The translations under genes and the position numbers were made by a program. A stretch of DNA of 64,000 nt, taken from contig NZ_JBKAHK010000011.1 of assembly GCF_046298265.1 (NCBI RefSeq), positions 1 to 64,000 of the forward strand, written 5' to 3'. Shown one piece after another: positions 41,585 through 50,702 of this stretch. Source of the stretch: Gillisia xinjiangensis (GTDB lineage: Bacteria; Bacteroidota; Bacteroidia; Flavobacteriales; Flavobacteriaceae). How positions within the stretch are numbered: the stretch's first letter is position 1; each line of letters opens with the position of its first letter. Below the pieces are notes generated by a model. The model made no database searches. It was given only the letters and a program-made list of their open reading frames with translations, and had not been told where the DNA came from.

Positions 41585-44329
41585 ATGGAAATGAACAGCG
41601 ACCAAAATATCCAATGGCATTCTCTTTCGCCCACAGCTGTATTAAAACTTCTTAAAAGTTCCATCAAGGGTATTTCTTCAAAAGAAGCTTCCGAACGTTT
41701 AAAAAAAGAGGGACGCAATACACTAGTTAGAAGAGCAAGAGAAGGCATTTTTAGCATTCTGATACGACAATTTTTAAATCCACTCATCTATATTCTTTTT
41801 GTAGCAACCATTCTTGCTATAGCTATGGGGAAAATCACAGATGGTGTCGTGATATTTTCAGTAATACTGATTAATGCAGTTATCGGGTTTATTCAGGAAT
41901 ATCAGGCTGGAAATACCATAGCCGGTTTATTGAAATTAGTACCGGAAAAAGCCACATTAATGAGGGACAATGAACAGGTAAGCATACCCATCTCTGAACT
42001 GGTTATCGGGGACTATATTTTACTTCAGGCAGGGGATAGTGTGCCGGCTGACATGCGGCTCACCTTCACAAAAAATGTTCAATGTGATGAGTCTATCCTT
42101 ACGGGAGAATCCCTTCCGGCAGAAAAGGAAATCCTTGCTGTAGCTTCCGATGCGGGAGTGTCTGACCGTACCTGTATGGTTTTTAGCGGAACATTAATAA
42201 CCTCGGGAACTGCCGAAGGAGTTGTTGTTGCAACAGGGATGAATACAGAAATTGGAAAAATTGCATCTCTGCTAGAGTCCACAGACGCACCAAAATCGCC
42301 ACTCACACTTTCCCTTGAAAAGATAGCAACCCGAATTACCTACGCCATTATTTCTGTAGGAGTTGCTGTTTTTGCTTTGGCCATATTCCGTGACTATACG
42401 TTTAGCGATGCTGCATTTTCTGCAATTACCTTAGCAGTCGCCAGCATTCCGGAGGGGTTGCCCGCAGTTATTACCATTGCAGCAACTATTGGTTTGACAC
42501 GCATGGCAAAAAGAAAAGCGATCATCAGGCATTTGGCTTCGGTAGAAACGCTGGGAAGCACTACGGTTATTTGCTCGGACAAAACCGGCACGCTTACCCG
42601 CAATGAAATGAAAGTTAATTTCCTATGGAACGGAGAAGGAGAATTTCCTATCCTGGAGGCTGGGAGTGATACAAGGGGTAAAATCATAAAGGATGGCAGT
42701 AGCATAGAAGCGGAAGCGCATGAGTTAAGAGAATTGATTCTTTGCGCAACACTTTGCAATGATGCAACCTTTCAACAAGACGATAAAACAAAGAAGAAGA
42801 AGATAGCCATAGGTGATCCAACAGAGATCGCACTTTTGAAAGCTTCATTAAATTTTAGAATTGATTTAGAAGAATTGAAACACATTTGGCCAAGACTGGA
42901 TGAGTTACCATTTGATTCGGACAGGAAGATAATGGCCACTCTTCATCAGTCTCCTGCCAGTGATAAAGTTATTTATCTTAAAGGGGCTCCCGAGGCTGTT
43001 ATTCCTCTTTTAACCCATCCTGGTAAAGTATCAGAAAAATCACTTGAAGAGGATATACGTAAAGCAGTTTTGACATTTGCCGAAAAAGGAATGAGAGTGC
43101 TTGCCTTTGCCAAAAAAAAATTACCAAAAGAGGGCTTACCAAACATTGTTGAAGAAAATTTAAGGCACTTTGAATTTTTAGGATTAATGGCCATGAGCGA
43201 CCCTCCAAGGCTGGAGGTGAAAGATGCTATTGAAGCCTGTCACAGTGCAGGAATAATTGTGAAAATGATTACTGGCGATCATCCCGCTACTGCTACTGAA
43301 ATAGGAAGACAACTTGGATTGACGCAAGATGGCAAGGTGATTACCGGGAATGAACTTCAGAAGTTGAATGAAGTTGATCTACAGGAAACAGTGAAAACTA
43401 CGCACATTTTTGCCCGGGTTTCTCCGGCTGATAAGCTTAGACTTGTAAGAGCGCTGCAGGCCAACGGAGAAATTGTAGCGATGACTGGAGACGGAGTGAA
43501 CGATGCGCCAGCCCTCAAACGTGCGGATATAGGTGTGGCTATGGGAATCAGCGGAACAGCTGTTGCCAAGGAGTCGGCAGATATGATTATAGCCAATGAT
43601 AATTTTGAAAGTATTGAAGCAGCTGTTGAGGAAGGACGAAGGGTATTCGATAACCTTCTTAAATGTCTTGCATTTTTATTACCTACAAGCATAGGTTTAG
43701 GCCTGGTAATATTTATTGCGGTCTTGTTTTTCCCTTCCGAAGGTGGCATACTACTCAAACCTATGGTGCCCGTTCAGGTACTATGGATCAACCTGATTAC
43801 TGCAGTTGCACTAACATTGCCCCTTGCTCTTGAGGCTAAGGATCCGGATGTGATGAACCGCCCACCGCGCAAGCCAGACAAACCATTATTAAGTTCTTTT
43901 TTGATCTTCAGAATTGTACTGGTTGCCCTTGTGATGGCCGGGGGAACTATAGGATTATTTCTGTGGGAATACCACTTAGAGCTTTCAAAAGGAATCTCAA
44001 AAGACCTTGCTGTTTCCGAAGCTCAAACCATGGCTGCAACTACAATGGTATTATTTCAGGTATTTTACCTGATTGATTGTCGTTCCCTGAAGCTCCCAAT
44101 TCATAAAATTGCAGTTTTCTCCAATCCTTCCATTTATTTTGGAATTGCGGGAGTATTATTTGCCCAGGCTGCATTCGTTTATATTCCCATTATGAACCAC
44201 TGGTTCCATACATCTCCTTTAAAGGCAGAAGCATGGGGCATGTCCTTTATAGTCGCATTTTCCATCCTGATCATTATAGGTATTGAGAAATGGATTCGTT
44301 ACCATTATTTTAAGAACATTGAGGTATAG
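41585..44329 (+). CDS. Cation-transporting P-type ATPase (Ca2+/Na+ type P2)
   Basis: A 914-residue P2-type pump. N-terminal actuator TGES (about residue 174, ILTGESLPAE), TM4 PEGLPAVIT (about 289), phosphorylation site DKTGTLT (Asp332), KGAPE in the nucleotide domain, and hinge MTGDGVNDAPALKRADIGVA (about 634). A Cation_ATPase_C block of helices follows (VQVLWINLITAVALTLPLAL). The N-terminal WHSLSPTAVLKLLKSSIKGI is the cation-ATPase N domain. PEGLP is typical of Ca2+ (SERCA/PMR1-like) pumps and also of Na+ pumps; the ion cannot be fixed. It is monocistronic. Confidence 0.93.
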   Translation: MEMNSDQNIQWHSLSPTAVLKLLKSSIKGISSKEASERLKKEGRNTLVRRAREGIFSILIRQFLNPLIYILFVATILAIAMGKITDGVVIFSVILINAVIGFIQEYQAGNTIAGLLKLVPEKATLMRDNEQVSIPISELVIGDYILLQAGDSVPADMRLTFTKNVQCDESILTGESLPAEKEILAVASDAGVSDRTCMVFSGTLITSGTAEGVVVATGMNTEIGKIASLLESTDAPKSPLTLSLEKIATRITYAIISVGVAVFALAIFRDYTFSDAAFSAITLAVASIPEGLPAVITIAATIGLTRMAKRKAIIRHLASVETLGSTTVICSDKTGTLTRNEMKVNFLWNGEGEFPILEAGSDTRGKIIKDGSSIEAEAHELRELILCATLCNDATFQQDDKTKKKKIAIGDPTEIALLKASLNFRIDLEELKHIWPRLDELPFDSDRKIMATLHQSPASDKVIYLKGAPEAVIPLLTHPGKVSEKSLEEDIRKAVLTFAEKGMRVLAFAKKKLPKEGLPNIVEENLRHFEFLGLMAMSDPPRLEVKDAIEACHSAGIIVKMITGDHPATATEIGRQLGLTQDGKVITGNELQKLNEVDLQETVKTTHIFARVSPADKLRLVRALQANGEIVAMTGDGVNDAPALKRADIGVAMGISGTAVAKESADMIIANDNFESIEAAVEEGRRVFDNLLKCLAFLLPTSIGLGLVIFIAVLFFPSEGGILLKPMVPVQVLWINLITAVALTLPLALEAKDPDVMNRPPRKPDKPLLSSFLIFRIVLVALVMAGGTIGLFLWEYHLELSKGISKDLAVSEAQTMAATTMVLFQVFYLIDCRSLKLPIHKIAVFSNPSIYFGIAGVLFAQAAFVYIPIMNHWFHTSPLKAEAWGMSFIVAFSILIIIGIEKWIRYHYFKNIEV

Positions 44330-44432
44330 TGAAATTATGGTAGAGGCACCTGATTTATTTATTAAACATTATTAAAGGGAAGTTTTTTAAATTTATAATT
44401 TTAAAACTTCCTATGTCATTGGAAAAATAATA

Positions 44433-44440
44433 TACATTTG
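44433..44440 (+). promoter_or_regulatory. -7 box of small lipoprotein gene
   Basis: TACATTTG matches TAnnTTTG, 30 bases before the ATG at 44470. Confidence 0.5.
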
Positions 44441-44469
44441 CCAATCAAACCATCAAAATATCATTTAAT

Positions 44470-44670
44470 ATGAAAAAAATTTTACCCACCCTTGCTGCCC
44501 TTGCATTAGTGCTTAGTGTTGTTTCCTGTAAAGAATCCACAACAGAAACTACCATTGAATCAGATGAAGTTTATGAAACCCCTGCAGAGAATATAGAATC
44601 TCCAGCGATCATAGAAATCGATTCTACCGTGGTAGATACAGTTATTGTAGATTCTCTTACTGTTCAATAA
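44470..44670 (+). CDS. Small acidic lipoprotein
   Basis: A 66-residue lipoprotein: hydrophobic LAALALVLSVVSCKE with lipobox Cys20 and a very acidic, Thr/Glu-rich tail (STTETTIESDEVYETPAENI). No family recognised. Short lipoproteins of this kind are common in Flavobacteriaceae. It has its own -7 box and terminator, so it is a monocistronic unit. Confidence 0.75.
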   Translation: MKKILPTLAALALVLSVVSCKESTTETTIESDEVYETPAENIESPAIIEIDSTVVDTVIVDSLTVQ

Positions 44671-44782
44671 AAGTTGGGGTAAAATAAAATTGAATAGGAG
44701 TTGTATTTCCAGCTTTATAAAGAAATATAATTTGAGATTTAGTATCTGTTACAGAAGGTTAGGTTTTTTAAACAGAGGAAAA

Positions 44783-44811
44783 AGAGGGCAATTTGTAGCC
44801 CTCTTTTTTTT
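44783..44811 (+). terminator. Rho-independent terminator
   Basis: AGAGGGC / GCCCTCT perfect stem with an 8-base loop and eight T. It lies 113 bases behind the small lipoprotein gene; also positioned to insulate it from the converging CNNM gene. Confidence 0.85.
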
Positions 44812-44886
44812 GCATTTCAAATTTAATGAATAGTGTCTTCGGAGGATTACTTAAATTAATTCCCGAGGATGTTATAAGTTTAGGAA

Positions 44887-45954
44887 TTATTCCTCTGGAT
44901 TTTTAATATTATCATCCAACATTTTATATTTTTTCTGTCTGGATTTCCAACGCTCCATCGCATATTGTTGCATATCTTCTACCTGGTCTTTTTCGTCTAC
45001 AATCTCAAAACCCAGCAATGTTTCTATAATATCTTCAAGGGTTGCAATACCATCCATTCCGCCATACTCATCAACCACCAGTGATATTTGCTCTTTTCTG
45101 GTTATCAATTCTTCCCAGGCAGTAAACAAGGTGGTTTTTTCGGAAAAAGTAGTAATATTTCTGCGAATATCCTTTAGGGTAAGATCAAATTGGTCCTCTG
45201 CAAGTTTTTCAAAAACGAGTTCCCTAAATACATAGCCCGTAATATTATCACGATTCCCGCCATATATGGGAATTCTTGAGAAATGGAGGAATTCTTTATT
45301 TTTCAGAAATTCCTGTAAAGTCATATCCTGATTGGCTATTACCACCACGATTCGTGGCGTCATAATTTCCGAAATTGGAATACTTTTCAGCCTTATAAGG
45401 TTTTGAATAATCTTATTTTCCTTATCCACAAAAATCCCCTCTTCGGTACCGATGGAGGCCAGGGCAGAAATTTCTTCACGACTTGTGGTTAGTTCCTTTT
45501 CCTTTCGGGATAAAAGCCGGGTAAGAGTTAAAGACAAAAGCACCAAAGGATACGTGATAAAAATCATAATTCCAATAAGTACTGAAGAAAATCCCATTAA
45601 CTCCCGGCTATAGTTGGCGCCGAGGGTTTTGGGAATAATTTCAGTGAGCACTAAAATTAAAAGTGTTAATACCGCCGAAACAATTCCAAAGGAAGCTTCC
45701 CCAAATACAATAGTAGCCTGGGCACCAACTCCTGCAGCTCCTACGGTATGTGCCACAGTGTTTAATGAAAGAATTGCAGAAAGGGGACGGTCTACATTTT
45801 CCTTATGTTTAAGGAATTTTTCAGCCCTATTATCTCCCTGATCTAATTTTGCTTTAAGATACGATATAGGTGTAGAAAGGAGAACCGCCTCTGCAATTGA
45901 ACATAAAAACGAAACAAATAAGGCTATAAAAAGGTAAATGAATAATAGGGTCAT
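44887..45954 (-). CDS. CNNM/hemolysin-family membrane protein (DUF21-CBS)
   Basis: A 355-residue protein: DUF21 transmembrane domain with four helices (residues 1-160; LFIYLFIALFVSFLCSIAEA, ILSLNTVAHTVGAAGVGAQA, LTLLILVLTEIIPKTLGA, SVLIGIMIFITYPLVLLS) and a CBS pair (IMTPRIVVVIANQDMTLQEF ... LVVDEYGGMDGIATLEDIIE). It ends shortly after, so the C-terminal CorC_HlyC domain of longer members is absent. Family members transport or regulate Mg2+ and other divalent ions. The gene faces the P-type ATPase unit across a terminator. Confidence 0.9.
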   Translation of the reverse strand: MTLLFIYLFIALFVSFLCSIAEAVLLSTPISYLKAKLDQGDNRAEKFLKHKENVDRPLSAILSLNTVAHTVGAAGVGAQATIVFGEASFGIVSAVLTLLILVLTEIIPKTLGANYSRELMGFSSVLIGIMIFITYPLVLLSLTLTRLLSRKEKELTTSREEISALASIGTEEGIFVDKENKIIQNLIRLKSIPISEIMTPRIVVVIANQDMTLQEFLKNKEFLHFSRIPIYGGNRDNITGYVFRELVFEKLAEDQFDLTLKDIRRNITTFSEKTTLFTAWEELITRKEQISLVVDEYGGMDGIATLEDIIETLLGFEIVDEKDQVEDMQQYAMERWKSRQKKYKMLDDNIKNPEE

Positions 45955-46112
45955 AATTACGTATAAAGGCTTATTTTAAAGCAATTTGACACCAAAGATA
46001 GATAATTAAGGATATTAAAGTTGAATTATTATTTAGGATGATTTTGCAGACAACTATCCTTAAGATCTTATAGGGTTTAATAGGGAAATTTCAGCAAGTT
46101 GAATAGTTTGGA
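45955..46112. other. Short intergenic stretch
   Basis: Upstream region of the CNNM gene; no gene or clear promoter box seen. Confidence 0.4.
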
Positions 46113-46299
46113 TCAGGAACTTTTTTTAATTACTTCTTTACCAAACTCCAGGACATCGTATGTAATGCACTTTTTATTGTCCAGCTCAAAATCCCTCATC
46201 AACCTTCTGCAGGACATATCATCAAGCCCTAGGAACACAATATGATCCCTTATGTGTTGGGTAAGGCAGTCTACGACCTTTTATCCGAGGCAGCATATA
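46113..46299 (-). pseudogene. Truncated copy of the SRAP-linked unknown gene (9996)
   Basis: The sequence matches 9996-10180 base for base with about 10% change and ends with the same FGKEVIKKSS and TGA. A one-base insertion (GACCTTTTATCC against CGCCTTTATCC) shifts the frame near 46278, and similarity stops at about 46299, leaving only the last third of the gene. Confidence 0.85.
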
Positions 46300-46392
46300 G
46301 AATCAAAAGATCTGCTTGATCTTGGAATAATTGAAGAAGAAGATTACGAGACCCTTAAAGAGGGATTGACACCAATAATTATTCAAAAATAA
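46297..46392 (+). pseudogene. SHOCT-like C-terminal fragment
   Basis: A 31-codon frame reading SKDLLDLGIIEEEDYETLKE, then GLTPIIIQK. The pattern L-x-x-L-x-x-x-G-I-I-x-x-x-x-[FY]-x-x-x-K matches the short SHOCT oligomerisation motif that ends many bacterial proteins. It begins exactly where the truncated unknown gene ends, so this point is a recombination junction joining the ends of two genes. Confidence 0.5.
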
Positions 46393-46415
46393 CCTCTGCC
46401 TATATTGTTAACAGA

Positions 46416-46451
46416 AGCGCAGATAACAGTAATGTTCTCTGCGCTTTTTTG
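46416..46451 (+). terminator. Rho-independent terminator
   Basis: AGCGCAGA (46416-46423) and TCTGCGCT (46438-46445) form a perfect 8-bp stem followed by TTTTTT. It ends the SHOCT-like fragment and insulates the restriction locus. Confidence 0.85.
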
Positions 46452-46601
46452 TTATTATTAATTATCCTGAAAATAAAGCTAAAAGGTTCTGAAATACGGT
46501 TTTCCGTAATATCACCTAAATTTTTTTATCTAATTTTATCAGAATCTGGTTGTTAAAATATTAACTATATTTAACCACCAACCACCCCCTTTAAACTAAC
46601 T
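46452..46601 (+). promoter_or_regulatory. Upstream region of the type I R-M/retron locus
   Basis: AT-rich; a TATATTTA near 46565 comes close to the TAnnTTTG -7 box and lies about 35 bases before hsdR. It would be the main promoter of the locus; assignment is tentative. Confidence 0.35.
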
Positions 46602-49600
46602 ATGACTTCTAAATTTTATTTCCTTCAGGATTCTTACCCGGAGCTGTTTAAAGTCAGTGAGTTATCAGAGAGGTTGTTTTATATTGATCCCAGTTCTTCG
46701 CTTTCCAAAACCAGGTTATTCACAGAGAAAATCACCACTCTTATCTGGGAGTTTGAGGATTTGGCCTATTTTGAAGGAACACAGGTAGAAAGAATTTACC
46801 AGCTCTATAATCGAAATATTATTCCGGAGATTATTAAGGATCTTTTACATATCATTAGAAAATCCGGAAATAAGGCAAGCCACCAGGGAAATAGTACAGA
46901 AAAAGAAGCGCTTTTCGTATTGAAAAAATGTTTTCAACTCGCCAAATGGTTTTATGAGACTTATGAGAATGATTACCTGGAGCCACAGGAATACAGTTTA
47001 CCGCCACAGGAGGACCAACAATCGGTTGACGATCTTGAATGTGAGCTTGACAGGTTAACCCGGAAGGTTACCAATTATGAGGAGAAAATAGCCTCAATGA
47101 ATCTTTCTCCAGATGTGGTGGAGGAGAGAAAAGAAAGATCTTATAGGGTAGCAAAAAATCTCACCAAATCTGAAGCAGAGACAAGGGATTTGATAGATGA
47201 AAAATTACGGGAAGCCGGATGGGAATGTGATACCGAGAATTTAAACCATAAAAAGAATAAAACCCTTCCTGGAAAGGGAAGAAATGTTGCTATTGCAGAA
47301 TGGCCTTGTGCTGGTAAATGGGCAGATTATGCGCTTTTTATTGGAACAAAATTATATGGCATTGTAGAAGCTAAAAAGTATGCTTCAGATATTTCAACAG
47401 ACCTTTACCAGTCCAAGATTTACGCGGGATGTATTGAACCTCATTCGGAAATTGAACTAATGGGAAGCTGGGGCATCTATAAAGTACCCTTTCTTTTCTC
47501 TACCAATGGTCGTTCTTACCTGGAACAGCTGAAAACAAAAAGCGGAATCTGGTTTCTGGATGTGAGAAAAGATCGAAATCAGTCAGATGCACTTCGCGGT
47601 TGGTTCTCACCAAAGGGTCTTGAGGATTTGTATAAGCGTAATGTTGAGGATGCCAACAGGAAACTTCAGGAGAGTGAATATGATTACCTTCAAAGTAAAA
47701 ATGGTCTTAGCCTTAGAGATTATCAAATTGATGCAATAAAGGCAATAGAGAACAAGATCATAAAACAACCAGATGATAAAAGATCGCTATTGGTAATGGC
47801 TACCGGAACTGGAAAAACCAGGACGGTATTAGGTTTGGCTTACAGGTTTATCAAATCTAACAGGTTCAAAAGAATCTTATTTCTTACCGACAGAAGATTA
47901 CTGGCTATTCAGGCTTTAAGCGGCTTTAAAGATAATAAAATTGAAGACCTTAATACTTTTGCGAATGTTTACCAGATAGAGGATATGAACACTCATATTC
48001 CCGACGATGTTACCCGCTTACATTTCGCTACAGTGCAAAGCATGGTAAAAAGGTTATTCTATAATGAGAATGATCCTTTGCCAATAGATACCTATGACTG
48101 TATAATTATTGATGAAGCCCATAGAGGGTATAACCTGGATAAGGAAATAGATGAGGATGATCTTCATTTTAAGGATGAACAGGATTATGTGGGGCAATAT
48201 AAAAGAGTGATTGAATATTTCAATGCTTACATCATTGGATTAACTGCAACTCCGGCGCTTCATACGAAACAAATCTTTGGTGATCCCGTGCACAGCTATT
48301 CCTACAGGGAAGCCGTAATTGATGGTTTTTTGGTAGATCACGAACCTCCGTATTTAATTAAGACAAGATTAAGTGAAGAAGGAATTCTATGGAAGAAAGG
48401 GGAGAAACCAAAAGCTTATAATCCTGAAACCAACAAAATTGAAGAGCTTGCAGAACTGGAGGATGAACTTCATATTGAAATTGAACAGTTCAATAAACTT
48501 GTAATTACAGAACCTTTTAACCGAGAGATAGCTAAAAGTCTGGTGCAGAATCTAGATCCTGAGGGGGATGAAAAAACATTAATTTTTGCAGTAAGAGATA
48601 GTCACGCTGATCTAATTGTACGTTTACTTTATGAGGAATTTGCTGCTATTGGGGTAGATGTGCCTAATCAAGCAATTGCGAAAATTACCGGTAATACGTA
48701 TGATCCTGAAGATCTCACCAAACGGTTTAAAAATGAAAAATATCCTTCTATAGGCGTTACCGTAGATTTGCTTACTACAGGAATTGATGTGCCTACTATC
48801 ACCAATCTGGTATTTATACGAAGGGTTAGATCCCGGATTTTATTTGAACAGATGCTGGGCCGTGCCACAAGGTTATGCCCGGATATAGATAAACAGTTTT
48901 TTAGGATATATGATGCCGTTAGGGTTTATGAAGCACTTGAAGGCTATACCCAGATGAAAACGGTTTCCAATCCGCAAATTTCTTTTAAAAAGCTGGTGGA
49001 AGAACTCGATTATATCGAAACTCCGGATCGGGCGGAAAAACAGCTCCAACAAATACTTGCCAAGCTACAGAGAAAGAAAAATAAATTAAGGGATAATAGT
49101 CTTGAGGAATTTATGTACCTGGCAAAAGGTGATTCTCCAGATGAATTAATTGAAGCCTTAAAGCAGATTAAAGGGGAGCAGGTAAAAAGAGTTGTGGCAG
49201 AATATCCCGGACTCTGGAATTTTCTGGATTCTAAAATTTTCCAACCGAAATTTCAGCTGGTGTCAGATCATCAGGATGAAGTTTTGGGAATAGAAAGAGG
49301 TTATGGAAAGGCAAAAAGGCCTGAGGATTATATTGAGGACTTTAGAAGCTTCATCGAGGCAAACCGAAATAAGCTTTCGGCCCTGGAAATGATATGTACC
49401 AAACCCGCTGAACTTGACAGGAAATCACTGAAGGAATTAAAACTTGCTTTGGACCAGGAAGGTTATAATGCGCGGACTTTAAGTACGGCCTGGAAAAGCA
49501 CCAGGAATGTGGATATAGCTGCAGATATTATTTCCTTTATTAGAACAATGGCACTTGATACAGATCTTGTAAGTCACGAACAACGTATAAAAAATGCTGT

Positions 49601-49817
49601 AGAAAATATCAAATCAGTTAAGAACTGGAACAGGATCCAGTTAAAATGGATAGATCGTTTTGAATCTCAGCTATTGAAAGAAACCGTTTTAACCAAAGGA
49701 GATTTAGATGAGGAACCATTTAAGAAAGATGGCGGTTACAACCGACTGGACAAAATTTTTGAAAATAATCTTGATGAGATTTTAGCAGAATTAAATGAAA
49801 ATCTATATTCAGCATAA
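46602..49817 (+). CDS. hsdR: Type I restriction endonuclease subunit R
   Basis: A 1071-residue HsdR. The N-terminal 120 residues are of the DUF4145 type (a helical domain found in EcoEI-like R subunits), followed by a nuclease domain with VEAKKYASD (about residue 255, the PD-(D/E)xK ExK). A superfamily 2 motor follows: ATGTGKT (about 400), IIDEAHRGY (about 504), GLTATPA and LLTTGIDVPTI. The C-terminal part is EcoEI_R_C-like. It cuts DNA at a distance after translocation when the HsdMS target is unmethylated. The next gene begins directly after its stop. Confidence 0.94.
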   Translation: MTSKFYFLQDSYPELFKVSELSERLFYIDPSSSLSKTRLFTEKITTLIWEFEDLAYFEGTQVERIYQLYNRNIIPEIIKDLLHIIRKSGNKASHQGNSTEKEALFVLKKCFQLAKWFYETYENDYLEPQEYSLPPQEDQQSVDDLECELDRLTRKVTNYEEKIASMNLSPDVVEERKERSYRVAKNLTKSEAETRDLIDEKLREAGWECDTENLNHKKNKTLPGKGRNVAIAEWPCAGKWADYALFIGTKLYGIVEAKKYASDISTDLYQSKIYAGCIEPHSEIELMGSWGIYKVPFLFSTNGRSYLEQLKTKSGIWFLDVRKDRNQSDALRGWFSPKGLEDLYKRNVEDANRKLQESEYDYLQSKNGLSLRDYQIDAIKAIENKIIKQPDDKRSLLVMATGTGKTRTVLGLAYRFIKSNRFKRILFLTDRRLLAIQALSGFKDNKIEDLNTFANVYQIEDMNTHIPDDVTRLHFATVQSMVKRLFYNENDPLPIDTYDCIIIDEAHRGYNLDKEIDEDDLHFKDEQDYVGQYKRVIEYFNAYIIGLTATPALHTKQIFGDPVHSYSYREAVIDGFLVDHEPPYLIKTRLSEEGILWKKGEKPKAYNPETNKIEELAELEDELHIEIEQFNKLVITEPFNREIAKSLVQNLDPEGDEKTLIFAVRDSHADLIVRLLYEEFAAIGVDVPNQAIAKITGNTYDPEDLTKRFKNEKYPSIGVTVDLLTTGIDVPTITNLVFIRRVRSRILFEQMLGRATRLCPDIDKQFFRIYDAVRVYEALEGYTQMKTVSNPQISFKKLVEELDYIETPDRAEKQLQQILAKLQRKKNKLRDNSLEEFMYLAKGDSPDELIEALKQIKGEQVKRVVAEYPGLWNFLDSKIFQPKFQLVSDHQDEVLGIERGYGKAKRPEDYIEDFRSFIEANRNKLSALEMICTKPAELDRKSLKELKLALDQEGYNARTLSTAWKSTRNVDIAADIISFIRTMALDTDLVSHEQRIKNAVENIKSVKNWNRIQLKWIDRFESQLLKETVLTKGDLDEEPFKKDGGYNRLDKIFENNLDEILAELNENLYSA

Positions 49818-50678
49818 GTGATGACAGGAAAAAATAAATTTACCGGGGAGGAAATTGAGGATTTACGAATATTGGTGAAGAAATTTTGCAAGTCGACTGA
49901 AGCCACAGAAAGAAAAAGCATACGAACCAGGTTCAGGAAACTTCAATTTTATGTCTCAGATTATGGCATTCAAAATATAGACATATCTCAATTCGAAGCT
50001 TTGCTGCGGTCTGGAAAAATCCAGAAAACCGGAAATGGATTGAATGCTGAACAAAAATCAAAGTCAAAAGTATCAGCATTAAATGTTAGCAAAAGCCTGG
50101 AAGAAAATATTACAAAAATTGAAAACAACCTTGTTAATGGAAAATTTATTTCAGCCAAAAACCTGGACGGAAATGCGAAATTAGATTGTACAGGTTTTTA
50201 TTGTATCAAATTAAGCGTTGGATCAAAATTTTCAGATCGATACCAAAAACATCTTGATACAAGAAATCATAGAATTATTTATATAGGCAAAGCTGAAGGT
50301 CAAACTTTAAGAAAAAGATTCCTGGGGCAGGAATTGAGAGCAAAAGGTCACGGAACTTTTTTTAGAAGTATAGGTGCTGTTTTAGGATATAGCCCTGAAC
50401 AAGGGTCCTTAATTTCTTACCTGAATAAAAAAAATTATAAATTTTCTATTAAAGACGAAATAGAGATTATTAACTGGATCAATAAGAATCTGGAAGTTAA
50501 CTGGACAGAATACTCAGGAGATTTCATGGTGGAAAAGGCCTTTATAATAAAGTATTCGCCATTATTGAATGATTCACATAATCCCAAAAAATTACAGGAA
50601 CTAAAAATTGATAAAGCCAATTGCAGATTTATTGCAAATCAAACTAAATCATATCAAACTAAATCATATCAAAATTAA
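49818..50678 (+). CDS. GIY-YIG-like nuclease-domain protein inside the R-M operon
   Basis: A 286-residue protein. The middle resembles a GIY-YIG domain: GFYCIKLS, then RIIYIGKAEGQTLRKRFLGQ (about 151-170), RAKGHGTFFRSIGAVLGY and a later FMVEKAFIIKY (Glu site). The N-terminal 90 residues (LRILVKKFCKSTEATERKSI ...) are helical and not recognised. It begins immediately at the hsdR stop and lies 24 bases before hsdM, so it is part of the operon. An accessory nuclease or a separate defence function is possible; only the fold is suggested by sequence. Confidence 0.75.
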   Translation: MMTGKNKFTGEEIEDLRILVKKFCKSTEATERKSIRTRFRKLQFYVSDYGIQNIDISQFEALLRSGKIQKTGNGLNAEQKSKSKVSALNVSKSLEENITKIENNLVNGKFISAKNLDGNAKLDCTGFYCIKLSVGSKFSDRYQKHLDTRNHRIIYIGKAEGQTLRKRFLGQELRAKGHGTFFRSIGAVLGYSPEQGSLISYLNKKNYKFSIKDEIEIINWINKNLEVNWTEYSGDFMVEKAFIIKYSPLLNDSHNPKKLQELKIDKANCRFIANQTKSYQTKSYQN

Positions 50679-50702
50679 CATCCCAAATCTCACAACAAAT
50701 AA

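Noticed and set aside
42394..43758. Minus-strand frames opposite the P-type ATPase
   Set aside because: Antisense shadows with no family character.
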